From an uncultured Pelagibacteraceae bacterium (GTDB lineage: Bacteria > Pseudomonadota > Alphaproteobacteria > Pelagibacterales > Pelagibacteraceae): DNA of 64,000 bases. The position numbers and the translations under genes are program-made. Position 1 is the first letter of the stretch. Every line of letters begins with the position of its first letter. The stretch is taken from NCBI GenBank assembly GCA_902610115.1, contig CACLUK010000003.1, positions 1 to 64,000 on the forward strand. Reading direction: 5' to 3'. Positions 1-8,144 of the stretch are shown here, in pieces. The notes beneath the pieces were generated by a model, which was given only the letters and a program-made list of their open reading frames with translations, was not told the DNA's origin and did no database searches.

Positions 1-2595
1 AATCATTACCTTGATGTTCCGGAAATTGCTTATAATGGTCTCAAAGGTTTTTTCTTGAATTATCAAGAGATTAACATTGATTTGCCGTATGAGAATTTAA
101 TTATTATCGAAAAAAATAGAAAAGAAATTCTTGAAACTTCAGAGAATAATATGAGATCAGGCAGTCAAGTGTTTGATCAAGTTGAAGGTTTTATCAGTTA
201 TAAAGATCAATCAGCAAGAGTAAGGCTAAGGCTAAAAGGTGACAGGATTAGTCATTTCGAAGATAAAGAAAAGGCTTCATATAAACTTGAGATTATTGGG
301 GAGAATAAAGTAAAAGGAGTCAGAAAATTTTCTTTCATCAAACCAAGAGCAAGAAATTATATTCATGAATGGCTTTTTCATGAAATGGCTGAAGATGGAA
401 ACTTGATAAAACTTAAATATGAATTTGTAAAACTTAAAATAAATGGAGAAAGCCAGGGCCTTTATGTGTTTGAAGAAGGTTTTGATAAAGATCTTATAGA
501 AAGAAATAAAAGAAGAAATGGCCCTATATTTTCTATGTATGAGGAATTTGACAGTGATATTTTTAATTCAAAATTTGAGTTATATAATAAAAATTTTTGG
601 AATAGAAAGGAAAATATTAATCAAGCAAGTTTTGCAAGAAATAAATTACAAGGTTTTATTAAACAAAAATTTAATTTAGAGGAAGTATTTGACCAAGAAA
701 AATGGGCTTATTTATTTGCATTAGCAGACCTGACTCAAACGCACCATGGGTTGGCACCAAATAATGTTAAATTTTTTTATAATACAATAAGCGGTCTTTT
801 TGAACCAATACCTTACGACGGACACAGATTTGCAAAGAATTTTCATCCTTATTTAAAAGATTATGACAATAGAAATACTTTTGAGTTTGCAGAAATTTGT
901 AAATTTAATAATAAAGTTAGTTGTAACGAAGAGGAGAAAAAATCAAAATGGTTGTCAGCTTTCTTTTTTAACTCTGAAGGAGAGCTAAATGAGGAGTTTT
1001 ATTTACATTATCTAAATGCAATAAGAAAAATAACAAGCGAAAAATATTTAGATGCTTTTTTTCAAAAAAGAAAAAAAAATATTTCAGAAATAAATTCTGC
1101 AATTTATTCTGATTATTTTTTAATAGATAATGTCACATATGGTAAGTATGGACCAGGTTTATATTATTTTTCAAAAGATGATTTATATTTCAGAGCTAAA
1201 GTTTTGAAGAGTAAAGTTAAAGTAAAACTAAATAAAATTTCAGCTATTCAAACTATTGATCAAATTGTCGTTGAAAATAATGATTTAAATAAAAATATTT
1301 CATTAAAATTAAATGGCATCATATGTGAAAAAATTGAAAATGATTGGAGAAAGAATTTTATCCATAAAATTAAGTTGGACCAAAATTTAAACAATAAAAT
1401 CAAAATTTCAAGAAATCAAGGAGACCTTCAAAAAACAAACTGTACGCATATAAAACTAGAAGATAAATTAAATGGACAAGTATTCATAAAAAAAATTAAT
1501 TTTAATAATGAATTATTTTTTCCAGAAAAAAAAATATCAGACAGATACAAAAAATATTTTTCTCGAAGTCAAAATACTTTATATTTAAACAACTCTAAAA
1601 CAATTATCTCAGAAGACATAACTATTCCTAAAGGTTTTGTAGTAAAAATAAAACCTGGAGAAGAAATAATTTTATTAAATAATTCATTTATTATATCTGA
1701 CTCGCCCTGGATAGTTGGAGATACAGGTAAAAAAGTTTTTATAGGTGGCAATAAAGATAATTTTGGCGGGGGATTAGTAATAAAAAATTCTGGGAGAAAC
1801 TCAAAATTCTTTAACACTAATTTTAAATATTTATCTGGCGTTGAAAATAGATATTTATCAGATACAAATAATAAGAAATCACTTATCTTAACAAAATATT
1901 CTGATACTAAGAAGAATAATTATATTTACGAAAGAAAAAATACTGATAACACTCATTATACGCTTACAGACAAATTTAGTTATACTGGAGCAATAAATTT
2001 TTACAAAACAAAAGTAGTTTTAAATGACTGTCTTTTTTCAAAAATTGACTCTGAGGATGCTATTAACTTAATTTCTTCAGAGTTTTTAATGGATAAGTTA
2101 AATTTTGATGAAAATAGCTCAGATGCCATTGATGTAGATTTTGGTAATGGGACAATAATAAACTCAAATTTTTACAATATAGGCAATGATGCAATAGATT
2201 TGTCAGGTTCAAAAGTTGGGTTAGAAAATTTATTTTTTTCAAAGGTTGGAGATAAGATTATAAGCGTAGGTGAAAATTCACAAGTTGAAATTTTTAAAGT
2301 TGTTGGTGAAGAATCCTATGTAGGAATTGCAAGTAAAGATGGATCAAAAAGTATAGTTAAAAATATTTCTTTTAACCAAGTAAAAATTCCATTCGCGTCC
2401 TACAGAAAAAAAAAATCGTATGATTATGGTACATTAAAAATTTATGATCCCATAAATTTGGTAAATTATGTTTCAAGAAATGTTAAAGATAAAAATTCAT
2501 CACTATATGTGAACGATATTAAAGTGAAGGAATTTAATAAAAATGCTTTTAACACAATTTATAAAAAAAAATTAGATTTAGTATATGAGCAATAG
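1..2595 (+). CDS. CotH-kinase-like / parallel beta-helix protein (5' partial)
   Basis: The frame is open to base 1, so the true start lies upstream; the first usable start codon in the window is TTG at 55. The N-terminal half resembles the CotH protein-kinase family: an arginine-rich strand with RLKGDR near 220-250, a GLYVFEE-GFDKDLIER stretch near 460-505, and a PYDGHR motif near 811-828 resembling the family's acidic catalytic strand. The C-terminal third (about 1550-2400) has short repeats with Asn/Asp ladders (DAIDVDFGN, DAIDLSGS) typical of a right-handed beta-helix, suggesting a surface or secreted fold. It overlaps the next gene by 11 bp, so the two are probably co-translated. CotH proteins phosphorylate proteins; the target here is unknown. 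Signal peptide status cannot be judged. Confidence 0.75.
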   Translation, partial: NHYLDVPEIAYNGLKGFFLNYQEINIDLPYENLIIIEKNRKEILETSENNMRSGSQVFDQVEGFISYKDQSARVRLRLKGDRISHFEDKEKASYKLEIIGENKVKGVRKFSFIKPRARNYIHEWLFHEMAEDGNLIKLKYEFVKLKINGESQGLYVFEEGFDKDLIERNKRRNGPIFSMYEEFDSDIFNSKFELYNKNFWNRKENINQASFARNKLQGFIKQKFNLEEVFDQEKWAYLFALADLTQTHHGLAPNNVKFFYNTISGLFEPIPYDGHRFAKNFHPYLKDYDNRNTFEFAEICKFNNKVSCNEEEKKSKWLSAFFFNSEGELNEEFYLHYLNAIRKITSEKYLDAFFQKRKKNISEINSAIYSDYFLIDNVTYGKYGPGLYYFSKDDLYFRAKVLKSKVKVKLNKISAIQTIDQIVVENNDLNKNISLKLNGIICEKIENDWRKNFIHKIKLDQNLNNKIKISRNQGDLQKTNCTHIKLEDKLNGQVFIKKINFNNELFFPEKKISDRYKKYFSRSQNTLYLNNSKTIISEDITIPKGFVVKIKPGEEIILLNNSFIISDSPWIVGDTGKKVFIGGNKDNFGGGLVIKNSGRNSKFFNTNFKYLSGVENRYLSDTNNKKSLILTKYSDTKKNNYIYERKNTDNTHYTLTDKFSYTGAINFYKTKVVLNDCLFSKIDSEDAINLISSEFLMDKLNFDENSSDAIDVDFGNGTIINSNFYNIGNDAIDLSGSKVGLENLFFSKVGDKIISVGENSQVEIFKVVGEESYVGIASKDGSKSIVKNISFNQVKIPFASYRKKKSYDYGTLKIYDPINLVNYVSRNVKDKNSSLYVNDIKVKEFNKNAFNTIYKKKLDLVYEQ

Positions 2596-3274
2596 GTTAA
2601 AAACTTCTTCTTCGATTAATAGGCTTGAAAGAAAGTGGGCACTCAATGGAAATGTGGACGTAAATGCATTCTCCATCGCAATCTCTAAGAGCAATTTTTT
2701 CTTTAGAGAAATCTACTCACCAAGAAGTATTAATACAGTTTATTTTGATGACACAAGTCTTTCCTCTATTAATGAAAATTTAGACGGAGTGACATACAAA
2801 AAAAAGTTTAGAGTTCGTTGGTACGGAGACTCTAAGGTTATCTCAAAACCACAACTTGAAATTAAATCGAAAGTCGGATTTATAACTAAGAAAAAAACTT
2901 TTTTAATTGATAATTTTGATGATACGAAATTTGATTACGAAGGTATTGTAAAAATTTCTAATATTTTTCAAGAAAAACTAAAAATTAACAAAATATTAAA
3001 TCCTATTTTAAGCACACACTATCTAAGATATTATTTCTTATCACATAATAAAAATATTAGATCTACATTTGATGTAAATCTGAGAAGTCATCAGCTTTTT
3101 GGATCAAATGATTTTAGTTTTAAAAAAAATTTTAATAATCAAGTTTTTGAAATTAAGTACAATAAAATTTACGATAATTACGTAAAAAATAATCTTAAAG
3201 ATATCTCATTTAGAATGTCAAAAAGCTCTAAATATATAATCAGTGCATTAAATATACCAACAAGCTTTTCCTAG
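2585..3274 (+). CDS. VTC-domain polyphosphate polymerase-like protein
   Basis: The 229-residue protein matches the VTC catalytic fold, which in yeast Vtc4 makes polyphosphate from ATP. Visible family landmarks are ERKW (15-18), YFDD (53-56), the phosphate-binding RVR pair (76-78), LEIKSK (91-96), an RS-TFD strand (159-163) and FEIK (188-191). The order matches a triphosphate-tunnel barrel with inward basic residues. It is a soluble single domain with no membrane segment. It starts inside the end of the CotH-like gene and its stop abuts the start of the exported pyrophosphatase, so the three are probably one transcript. VTC-domain genes beside CotH genes are a known bacterial neighbourhood. 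Activity is inferred from the family. Confidence 0.8.
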   Translation: MSNRLKTSSSINRLERKWALNGNVDVNAFSIAISKSNFFFREIYSPRSINTVYFDDTSLSSINENLDGVTYKKKFRVRWYGDSKVISKPQLEIKSKVGFITKKKTFLIDNFDDTKFDYEGIVKISNIFQEKLKINKILNPILSTHYLRYYFLSHNKNIRSTFDVNLRSHQLFGSNDFSFKKNFNNQVFEIKYNKIYDNYVKNNLKDISFRMSKSSKYIISALNIPTSFS

Positions 3275-3904
3275 ATGATCAAGTTAAATTTTATACTTCA
3301 AATAATATCAATTTTACTTTTTTCTGAAATTGCTTTTTCCAATGATCAAAATCTAATTTCAGATATTAAAATTTATAACGAAGATAAAACAATTAATGCA
3401 GTAATAGAAATCCCAGCAGGGACATTGGAGAAGTGGGAAATATCTAAAGATGGAAAAAAAATAGAACAAGAAATTAACAACAGCCAAATACGAAAGATAA
3501 ATTATTTGGCATATCCTTTTAATTATGGATTTGTTCCTCAAACAGTGATCCCAGTAGAAGAGGGAGGAGATGGAGATCAATTAGATATTATAATTATTGG
3601 ACCTACAATAAAAAGAGGTTCAATTGTAAAAGTAAAACCTATAGGAGCATTAATCGCAATAGATAACAATGAAATCGATACAAAAATTGTAAGTGTAGTA
3701 GTTAGTGATTTAGAAATTTCACGAATAAATTCAATTAGTGATTTAAATAAAAATTATCTAGGTCTTTTTGACATAATTTTAACTTGGGTAGAAAACTATA
3801 AAGGTGAAGTTATAGAAATTAAGAATACAATTGGTAAAAAAGCAACTTTCAAATATATAAATAAGTATCACGAAAAATATTTAGCAAATAAAAAGGATAA
3901 TTAG
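3275..3904 (+). CDS. ppa: Exported family I inorganic pyrophosphatase
   Basis: The 209-residue protein resembles soluble family I pyrophosphatase (PPi to 2 Pi), but the first about 22 residues form a hydrophobic signal peptide ending near AFSND, so it is likely periplasmic. The catalytic set looks complete: E45, K53, E55, R73, Y84, the GDGDxxD motif with D99/D101/D104, then D130, D135, K137 and a C-terminal YK pair. The start ATG abuts the VTC stop codon. Housekeeping Ppa is cytoplasmic, so an exported copy next to a polyphosphate-polymerase-like gene suggests a role in extracytoplasmic phosphate chemistry. The enzyme call is firm; the periplasmic location is inferred from the leader. Confidence 0.85.
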   Translation: MIKLNFILQIISILLFSEIAFSNDQNLISDIKIYNEDKTINAVIEIPAGTLEKWEISKDGKKIEQEINNSQIRKINYLAYPFNYGFVPQTVIPVEEGGDGDQLDIIIIGPTIKRGSIVKVKPIGALIAIDNNEIDTKIVSVVVSDLEISRINSISDLNKNYLGLFDIILTWVENYKGEVIEIKNTIGKKATFKYINKYHEKYLANKKDN

Positions 3905-3988
3905 TGCTTAAAAAAAGTATAACAAATTTTGACTTATTAAGTTCAATATGATAACCGAGGCAAATTAGTTTATTAAAAAAAATTTAAT

Positions 3989-5047
3989 ATGAAAGCTAAC
4001 CACCTTTACTCAACAGACGGAAAAGTAAAACATCTCTCTACTGAAGAGGATATCAATGTTAAAATTGGTAAAATAATTGGTGAAAAATTCATAAATTATA
4101 GAAAGACATGGGACGCAGCAAACAGGTTTGAAATAGTTACAGATTTCCCTCTTTTTTTACATTTGGATATGACGCAAAATTGTAACTATAAATGTCCGCA
4201 TTGTATTATTGGTCATAAAGATGAAGTTGCAGGCTTTTATGAAGGAGATGCTTTAAATTTCCAAGACTATAAAAGAATTGTAGATGAGGGATCCGATTAC
4301 GGCTGCCCTTCGATTTCACCTCAAGGAAATGACGAGCCATTTTTGATGAAGAATTTACATGAATATATCAAGTATGCGAGCAAAAAAGGATTTATAGATA
4401 TAATGCTTAATAATAATGGTTCAGCAATCACCAAAAGAAGGGCGCAAGAAGTGCTCGACTCTGGATTGACAAGAATAAGATTTAGTCTAGATGCTTTTAC
4501 CCCAGACACTTATGCAAAGGTTAGAGTTGGGAGCATTCCTTTAGATAGGGTAATAAAAAATATAGAGTTATTCTTAGAGTTGAAAGAAAAAGGAAATTAT
4601 AAATTACCTGTGACTGGAGTAAGCTTCGTAAAGATGAAACAAAATGAGCATGAGATAGATAGATTTATAAATTTTTGGCAAGATAAAGTTGATATGGTTT
4701 CTATTCAAACTTTTACCCCACCTACAAAAAATTTAGAAAAATACAAAAAATTTTATTCTTCAGATCAATTGGCCGAAGGAGAGCCAATAACAGAATTTAA
4801 ATGTGTACAACCTTTTCAAAGAGTAGTAATTCATAATAAAGTCATCGCTCCTTGTTGTGTAAATTTTAATCAAGAACTAAAAATCGGTCATCTCGATACA
4901 GGCACAATATATGAAGCATGGCACTCAGAAAAAATGAACAACATTAGAAATATGCATAAAAGAGGAGAGTATTATTTGAACGAAACTTGTCGAGATTGTG
5001 TAAAATTAATTTTCCCTAATAATAAGATTAAAATTCCTCAAATATAG
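3989..5047 (+). CDS. Radical SAM/SPASM domain protein
   Basis: The 352-residue protein carries the radical SAM cluster motif CxxxCxxC (C65, C69, C72) in an N-terminal TIM-barrel region. A Cys-rich SPASM-like C-terminus follows (CVQPF, a CC pair, CRDC near residues 272-340) that would hold auxiliary iron-sulfur clusters. Such enzymes use S-adenosylmethionine to generate radicals for peptide, sugar or cofactor modification. Sitting at the head of a sugar-nucleotide cassette with an isomerase, aldolase and cytidylyltransferase, it may modify a sugar intermediate (for example deoxygenation or epimerisation), but its substrate cannot be read from sequence. An 84-bp gap separates it from the pyrophosphatase gene, so it may begin a new transcript. 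Confidence 0.85.
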   Translation: MKANHLYSTDGKVKHLSTEEDINVKIGKIIGEKFINYRKTWDAANRFEIVTDFPLFLHLDMTQNCNYKCPHCIIGHKDEVAGFYEGDALNFQDYKRIVDEGSDYGCPSISPQGNDEPFLMKNLHEYIKYASKKGFIDIMLNNNGSAITKRRAQEVLDSGLTRIRFSLDAFTPDTYAKVRVGSIPLDRVIKNIELFLELKEKGNYKLPVTGVSFVKMKQNEHEIDRFINFWQDKVDMVSIQTFTPPTKNLEKYKKFYSSDQLAEGEPITEFKCVQPFQRVVIHNKVIAPCCVNFNQELKIGHLDTGTIYEAWHSEKMNNIRNMHKRGEYYLNETCRDCVKLIFPNNKIKIPQI

Positions 5048-5060
5048 TTAAAATTTTTAA

Positions 5061-5651
5061 ATGTTCGACATTAACAATTATTTTACAAAAAGTTCCAAAG
5101 CGATTCTGTCTTTATCAAAATTTGAAAAAGAAATAAAAATTATTTGTGAGGAGATTTTAAAAGTTAAAAAAAATAATAATAAAATATTAATTGCAGGTAA
5201 TGGAGGGTCTTGCTCTGATGCAGAACACTTTGCTGGAGAACTGCAATGTACTTATAAAAAGAAAAATAGAAAAGCTATTTCTGCTATATCATTAGGAACT
5301 ATGCCAGCTGCTATGAGTGCGTGGTCAAATGATTTTGGTTATTTAACATTTTTTAAAAGACAAGTCGAAGCTCATGGAAACAAAGATGATTTACTATTTT
5401 TGATAACAACCGGCGGAGGATCAAAAGGTAATAGTACAGCAACACAATCAATGAATTTAGTAGAAGCAGCAAAAATTGCTAAAGAAAAAGGTTTAAAAGT
5501 TATAGCTTTAAATGGAAAATCGGGCGGAGAATTAAAATCACTATCGGACATAAGTATAGTCGTTGAAAGTGAAATAACATCACACATACAAGAATGTCAT
5601 ATAACGATTTTACACAGCATATGTGAGATTTTAGATGAAAAAGATTTTTAA
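5061..5651 (+). CDS. gmhA: SIS-domain phosphoheptose isomerase-like protein
   Basis: The 196-residue length and layout match sedoheptulose-7-phosphate isomerase GmhA: a SIS core with GNGGSCSDAEHF (47-58), TTGGGSKGNS phosphate loop and a C-terminal IQECH...H helix carrying the second part of the metal/catalytic site. The usual GNGGSAADA has Cys in place of the first Ala. GmhA starts ADP- or GDP-heptose synthesis. Here no hldE/hddA-type heptose kinase is adjacent; instead an aldolase and a CMP-type cytidylyltransferase follow. The product may therefore feed a different activated sugar. It starts 13 bp after the radical SAM gene. Confidence 0.82.
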   Translation: MFDINNYFTKSSKAILSLSKFEKEIKIICEEILKVKKNNNKILIAGNGGSCSDAEHFAGELQCTYKKKNRKAISAISLGTMPAAMSAWSNDFGYLTFFKRQVEAHGNKDDLLFLITTGGGSKGNSTATQSMNLVEAAKIAKEKGLKVIALNGKSGGELKSLSDISIVVESEITSHIQECHITILHSICEILDEKDF

Positions 5652-5703
5652 TGTTTTTTTTAAACTAAAATAATTATCATAATTAAATTTTCATAAAAAT
5701 ATT

Positions 5704-6489
5704 ATGAATTCAAAACTTAAAAAAAACCTTGTATCTGAAATAAAAAAATTAAAAAATTTAGGTTTGTCTGGAGTGAAGCTTTCTCTTGAAGACGAAGGAT
5801 CTACTTTTGAAGACTTAAGAATAATGTCAAAAATAACAAAATCTTTAAATATAAATTTAAACATAAAAATTGGAGGATGCGAAGCAAAAAACGATATCAA
5901 TTTTTGTAAATCTCTCAATCCAAACAGTATTGTGGCACCTATGGTCGAAAGTGAATATGCTTTAAAAAAATTCATTCAGTCTGTTGGAAAAAAAAAAAAA
6001 ATTAAGTTATTAATTAATTTAGAATCAATATCGGCAATAAAAAATATTTCAAAACTTTTAAACTCAAAATATTTCAGAAAATTAGACGGCGTGGTAATTG
6101 GCAGATCAGATTTAGCTGGTTCACTCAATTTATCAAAAAAAGACGTAAATAAGGAAGTTATCTTTAAAATTATAAAGAAAACAATCGTAAAAATAAAAAA
6201 AAGAGTAAAGTCTAATTTTCTTATTAAAATGGGAGGCTCAATAACTCCAAAGTCTAAAAATTTTATAGATAAACTTTATAAATCTAAATTAATAAATAGA
6301 ATTGAGACACGAAATATTGAGCTAAAATTAAATAATAATATAATTCAAAATACTGAAAAAATAATTCCAGAGATATTTAAATTTGAACTTGAGTGGCTCA
6401 AAATTAAATTAACTTTGGTAAAAAATAAGATTTTGTCAAAAGAATATAAGATCAGAATTAGGGAATTAGAGGAAAGGTTAAGAAGATAA
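5704..6489 (+). CDS. HpcH/HpaI-like aldolase family protein
   Basis: The 261-residue protein resembles class II HpcH/HpaI (citrate-lyase beta-like) aldolases, which reversibly join pyruvate or oxaloacetate to an aldehyde. Metal-ligand positions are visible: E107 in INLES and D136 in IGRSDLAGS (132-140). The APMVES strand (78-83) matches the family's VPMV strand. The usual active-site Arg strand (VRP) reads IKIGG here, which could shift substrate choice. The last about 40 residues form a charged helix. Neighbours are a GmhA-like isomerase and a CMP-sugar cytidylyltransferase, so a role in making a keto-sugar acid is plausible but unproven. Confidence 0.65.
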   Translation: MNSKLKKNLVSEIKKLKNLGLSGVKLSLEDEGSTFEDLRIMSKITKSLNINLNIKIGGCEAKNDINFCKSLNPNSIVAPMVESEYALKKFIQSVGKKKKIKLLINLESISAIKNISKLLNSKYFRKLDGVVIGRSDLAGSLNLSKKDVNKEVIFKIIKKTIVKIKKRVKSNFLIKMGGSITPKSKNFIDKLYKSKLINRIETRNIELKLNNNIIQNTEKIIPEIFKFELEWLKIKLTLVKNKILSKEYKIRIRELEERLRR

Positions 6490-6490
6490 A

Positions 6491-7153
6491 TTGAAAAAAA
6501 AACAAATATTTGCAGTTATACCTGTGCGAAAGGGTTCTCAAAGGGTAAAAAATAAAAGTTTAAGAAAATTTAATAAAAAAAATCTACTAATTTATAAAAT
6601 TGAAAAATTAAAAAAAATCAAAGAATTGGATAAGATAATTGTCAATACAGACTCCGATGAGGCAATAGATATTGCAAAATTTTATAAAGTCGAGTTTTGG
6701 AAAAGAGAAAAATATTTTGCTTCATCTAGATGTCTTAATAGTGAATTTTGGCAGCATATAGCTTCCAATACATCGAGCCATTATATAATGTTTACTAATT
6801 GCACTTCACCACTAGTCAAAATCGAAACATATAAAAAATTTTTACGAATTTTCTTAAAAAATAAAAATTTACATGACAGTCTTAATACTGTTTGCGACGA
6901 AAAACAGTTTCTTTATATGAATAATAAAGCATTAAATTTTAATCCCAAAAAAGCGCCCAATTCTCAAGACTTACCAAACGTTGTAAAATTGAATTTTGCC
7001 ATAAATCTAATTTTCAGAGAAAGAATGTTAAAAAAAAAAAGTGTGGTTGGTAATAAACCCAAGTTTTTCAAATTAGATGAAATCGAAGGTTTCGATATTG
7101 ACACTCAACATGATTTTGAGTTTGCAGAACATTTACATAAAAAATTATTTTAA
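6491..7153 (+). CDS. CMP-sugar cytidylyltransferase (NeuA/KdsB-like)
   Basis: The 220-residue protein has the acylneuraminate/CMP-KDO cytidylyltransferase signature at the N-terminus, IPVRKGSQRVKNKSL (10-24), followed by a Rossmann-like GT-A nucleotidyltransferase fold with a TDSDEA strand and the C-terminal FDIDTQHDFEFAE stretch common in NeuA-type enzymes. The family activates 2-keto-3-deoxy sugar acids with CTP. The start is TTG at 6491, 1 bp after the aldolase stop. No PEP-dependent synthase (NeuB or KdsA) is nearby, so the sugar acid it activates may come from the preceding aldolase. Confidence 0.78.
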   Translation: MKKKQIFAVIPVRKGSQRVKNKSLRKFNKKNLLIYKIEKLKKIKELDKIIVNTDSDEAIDIAKFYKVEFWKREKYFASSRCLNSEFWQHIASNTSSHYIMFTNCTSPLVKIETYKKFLRIFLKNKNLHDSLNTVCDEKQFLYMNNKALNFNPKKAPNSQDLPNVVKLNFAINLIFRERMLKKKSVVGNKPKFFKLDEIEGFDIDTQHDFEFAEHLHKKLF

Positions 7154-8140
7154 ATGAGAAAGATATTAGTAACTGGTGGTGCTGGATTTATAGGCGCACA
7201 CTTGGTCGACAAACTAATTAAAAGAAAATATAAAGTACTTGTAGTTGACTCACTTAAAACAATTGGTGGGATACCTTTCATTAATCCTAAATCAAAATTT
7301 CTAAAGGGAGATATCCTTGATACAAAAATTTTAAAAAAGATAAAAAAATGGAAACCACAGGTTATTTATCATTTAGCAGCACAATCAGGAGGAGAAAGTG
7401 CTTATGACGATCCAAAATATGATTATCTTTCTAATGGTTATGGAACCTTTCAGCTGGCTAAACTAGCAAAAGAATTAAATGTAAAACATTTCATTTATTC
7501 GAGTTCTGTTGCTGTTTACGGTTCTTCAAGAAAAAAAAAAATAACTGAGAATAGCAGTATAAACCCCGACTCAATTTACGGAATATCGAAATATGTAGGA
7601 GAAATGTTTATAAAACAAATCTTATATAAAACAAAAACTAAAACAACTATTTTTAGGGTATTTAACACTTTCGGCCCAGGTGAAAATTTAAATTTTCTTA
7701 AAAAAGGAATGGTTAGTATTTATTGTAGCTATGTTTGGCGAAATAAACCAATAATAGTAAAAGGATCTTTAAACAGAATTAGAAACTATCAATACATAGA
7801 CGATGTCGTTAATATCCTATTTTTATCTCTAAAAAATAAAAAACTTAAAAAAAATGAAATTTTGAATTTAACAACTGGAAAAGCTATTAAAGTAAAAGAA
7901 TTAATAAAAAAAATTTTAAGAATTGAAAAAAAAATTAGTTATAAAATAATATCTAAGGGAAATACACCTGGAGATTCCTTCGGTTTTGATGCAAGTAATA
8001 AATTATTAAAAAACAAGTTTGACAATTACAAATTTGTGACCCTTGAAGATGGTATAAAAGATTATTTTAAATGGATAAATTTAGTTCCTAAAATTAAAAA
8101 TCTAAAAAACTTTCACCCATTTAACAAAAAATTTAAATAA
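7154..8140 (+). CDS. NAD-dependent epimerase/dehydratase (extended SDR)
   Basis: The 328-residue extended short-chain dehydrogenase has the dinucleotide-binding TGGAGFIG (7-14), the catalytic SSS near 116-118 and YxxxK at Y142/K146 (YGISK). Extended SDRs of this type epimerise or dehydrate nucleotide-activated sugars. The closest look is to GalE/WbpP-like or UDP-glucuronate epimerases, but specificity cannot be assigned. The start codon abuts the cytidylyltransferase stop, so it belongs to the same operon and probably acts on the CMP-sugar pathway or a separate UDP-sugar. Confidence 0.82.
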   Translation: MRKILVTGGAGFIGAHLVDKLIKRKYKVLVVDSLKTIGGIPFINPKSKFLKGDILDTKILKKIKKWKPQVIYHLAAQSGGESAYDDPKYDYLSNGYGTFQLAKLAKELNVKHFIYSSSVAVYGSSRKKKITENSSINPDSIYGISKYVGEMFIKQILYKTKTKTTIFRVFNTFGPGENLNFLKKGMVSIYCSYVWRNKPIIVKGSLNRIRNYQYIDDVVNILFLSLKNKKLKKNEILNLTTGKAIKVKELIKKILRIEKKISYKIISKGNTPGDSFGFDASNKLLKNKFDNYKFVTLEDGIKDYFKWINLVPKIKNLKNFHPFNKKFK

Positions 8141-8144
8141 GATT

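Noticed and set aside
1569-1817. Minus-strand open frame inside the CotH/beta-helix gene
   Set aside because: It lies opposite a strongly supported coding frame, has no family resemblance and reflects A+T-rich codon bias.
3929-3955. Possible promoter TTGACT ... GATAAC before the radical SAM gene
   Set aside because: Spacing to the best -10-like element is too short for a standard promoter, and such matches are common by chance in this base composition.
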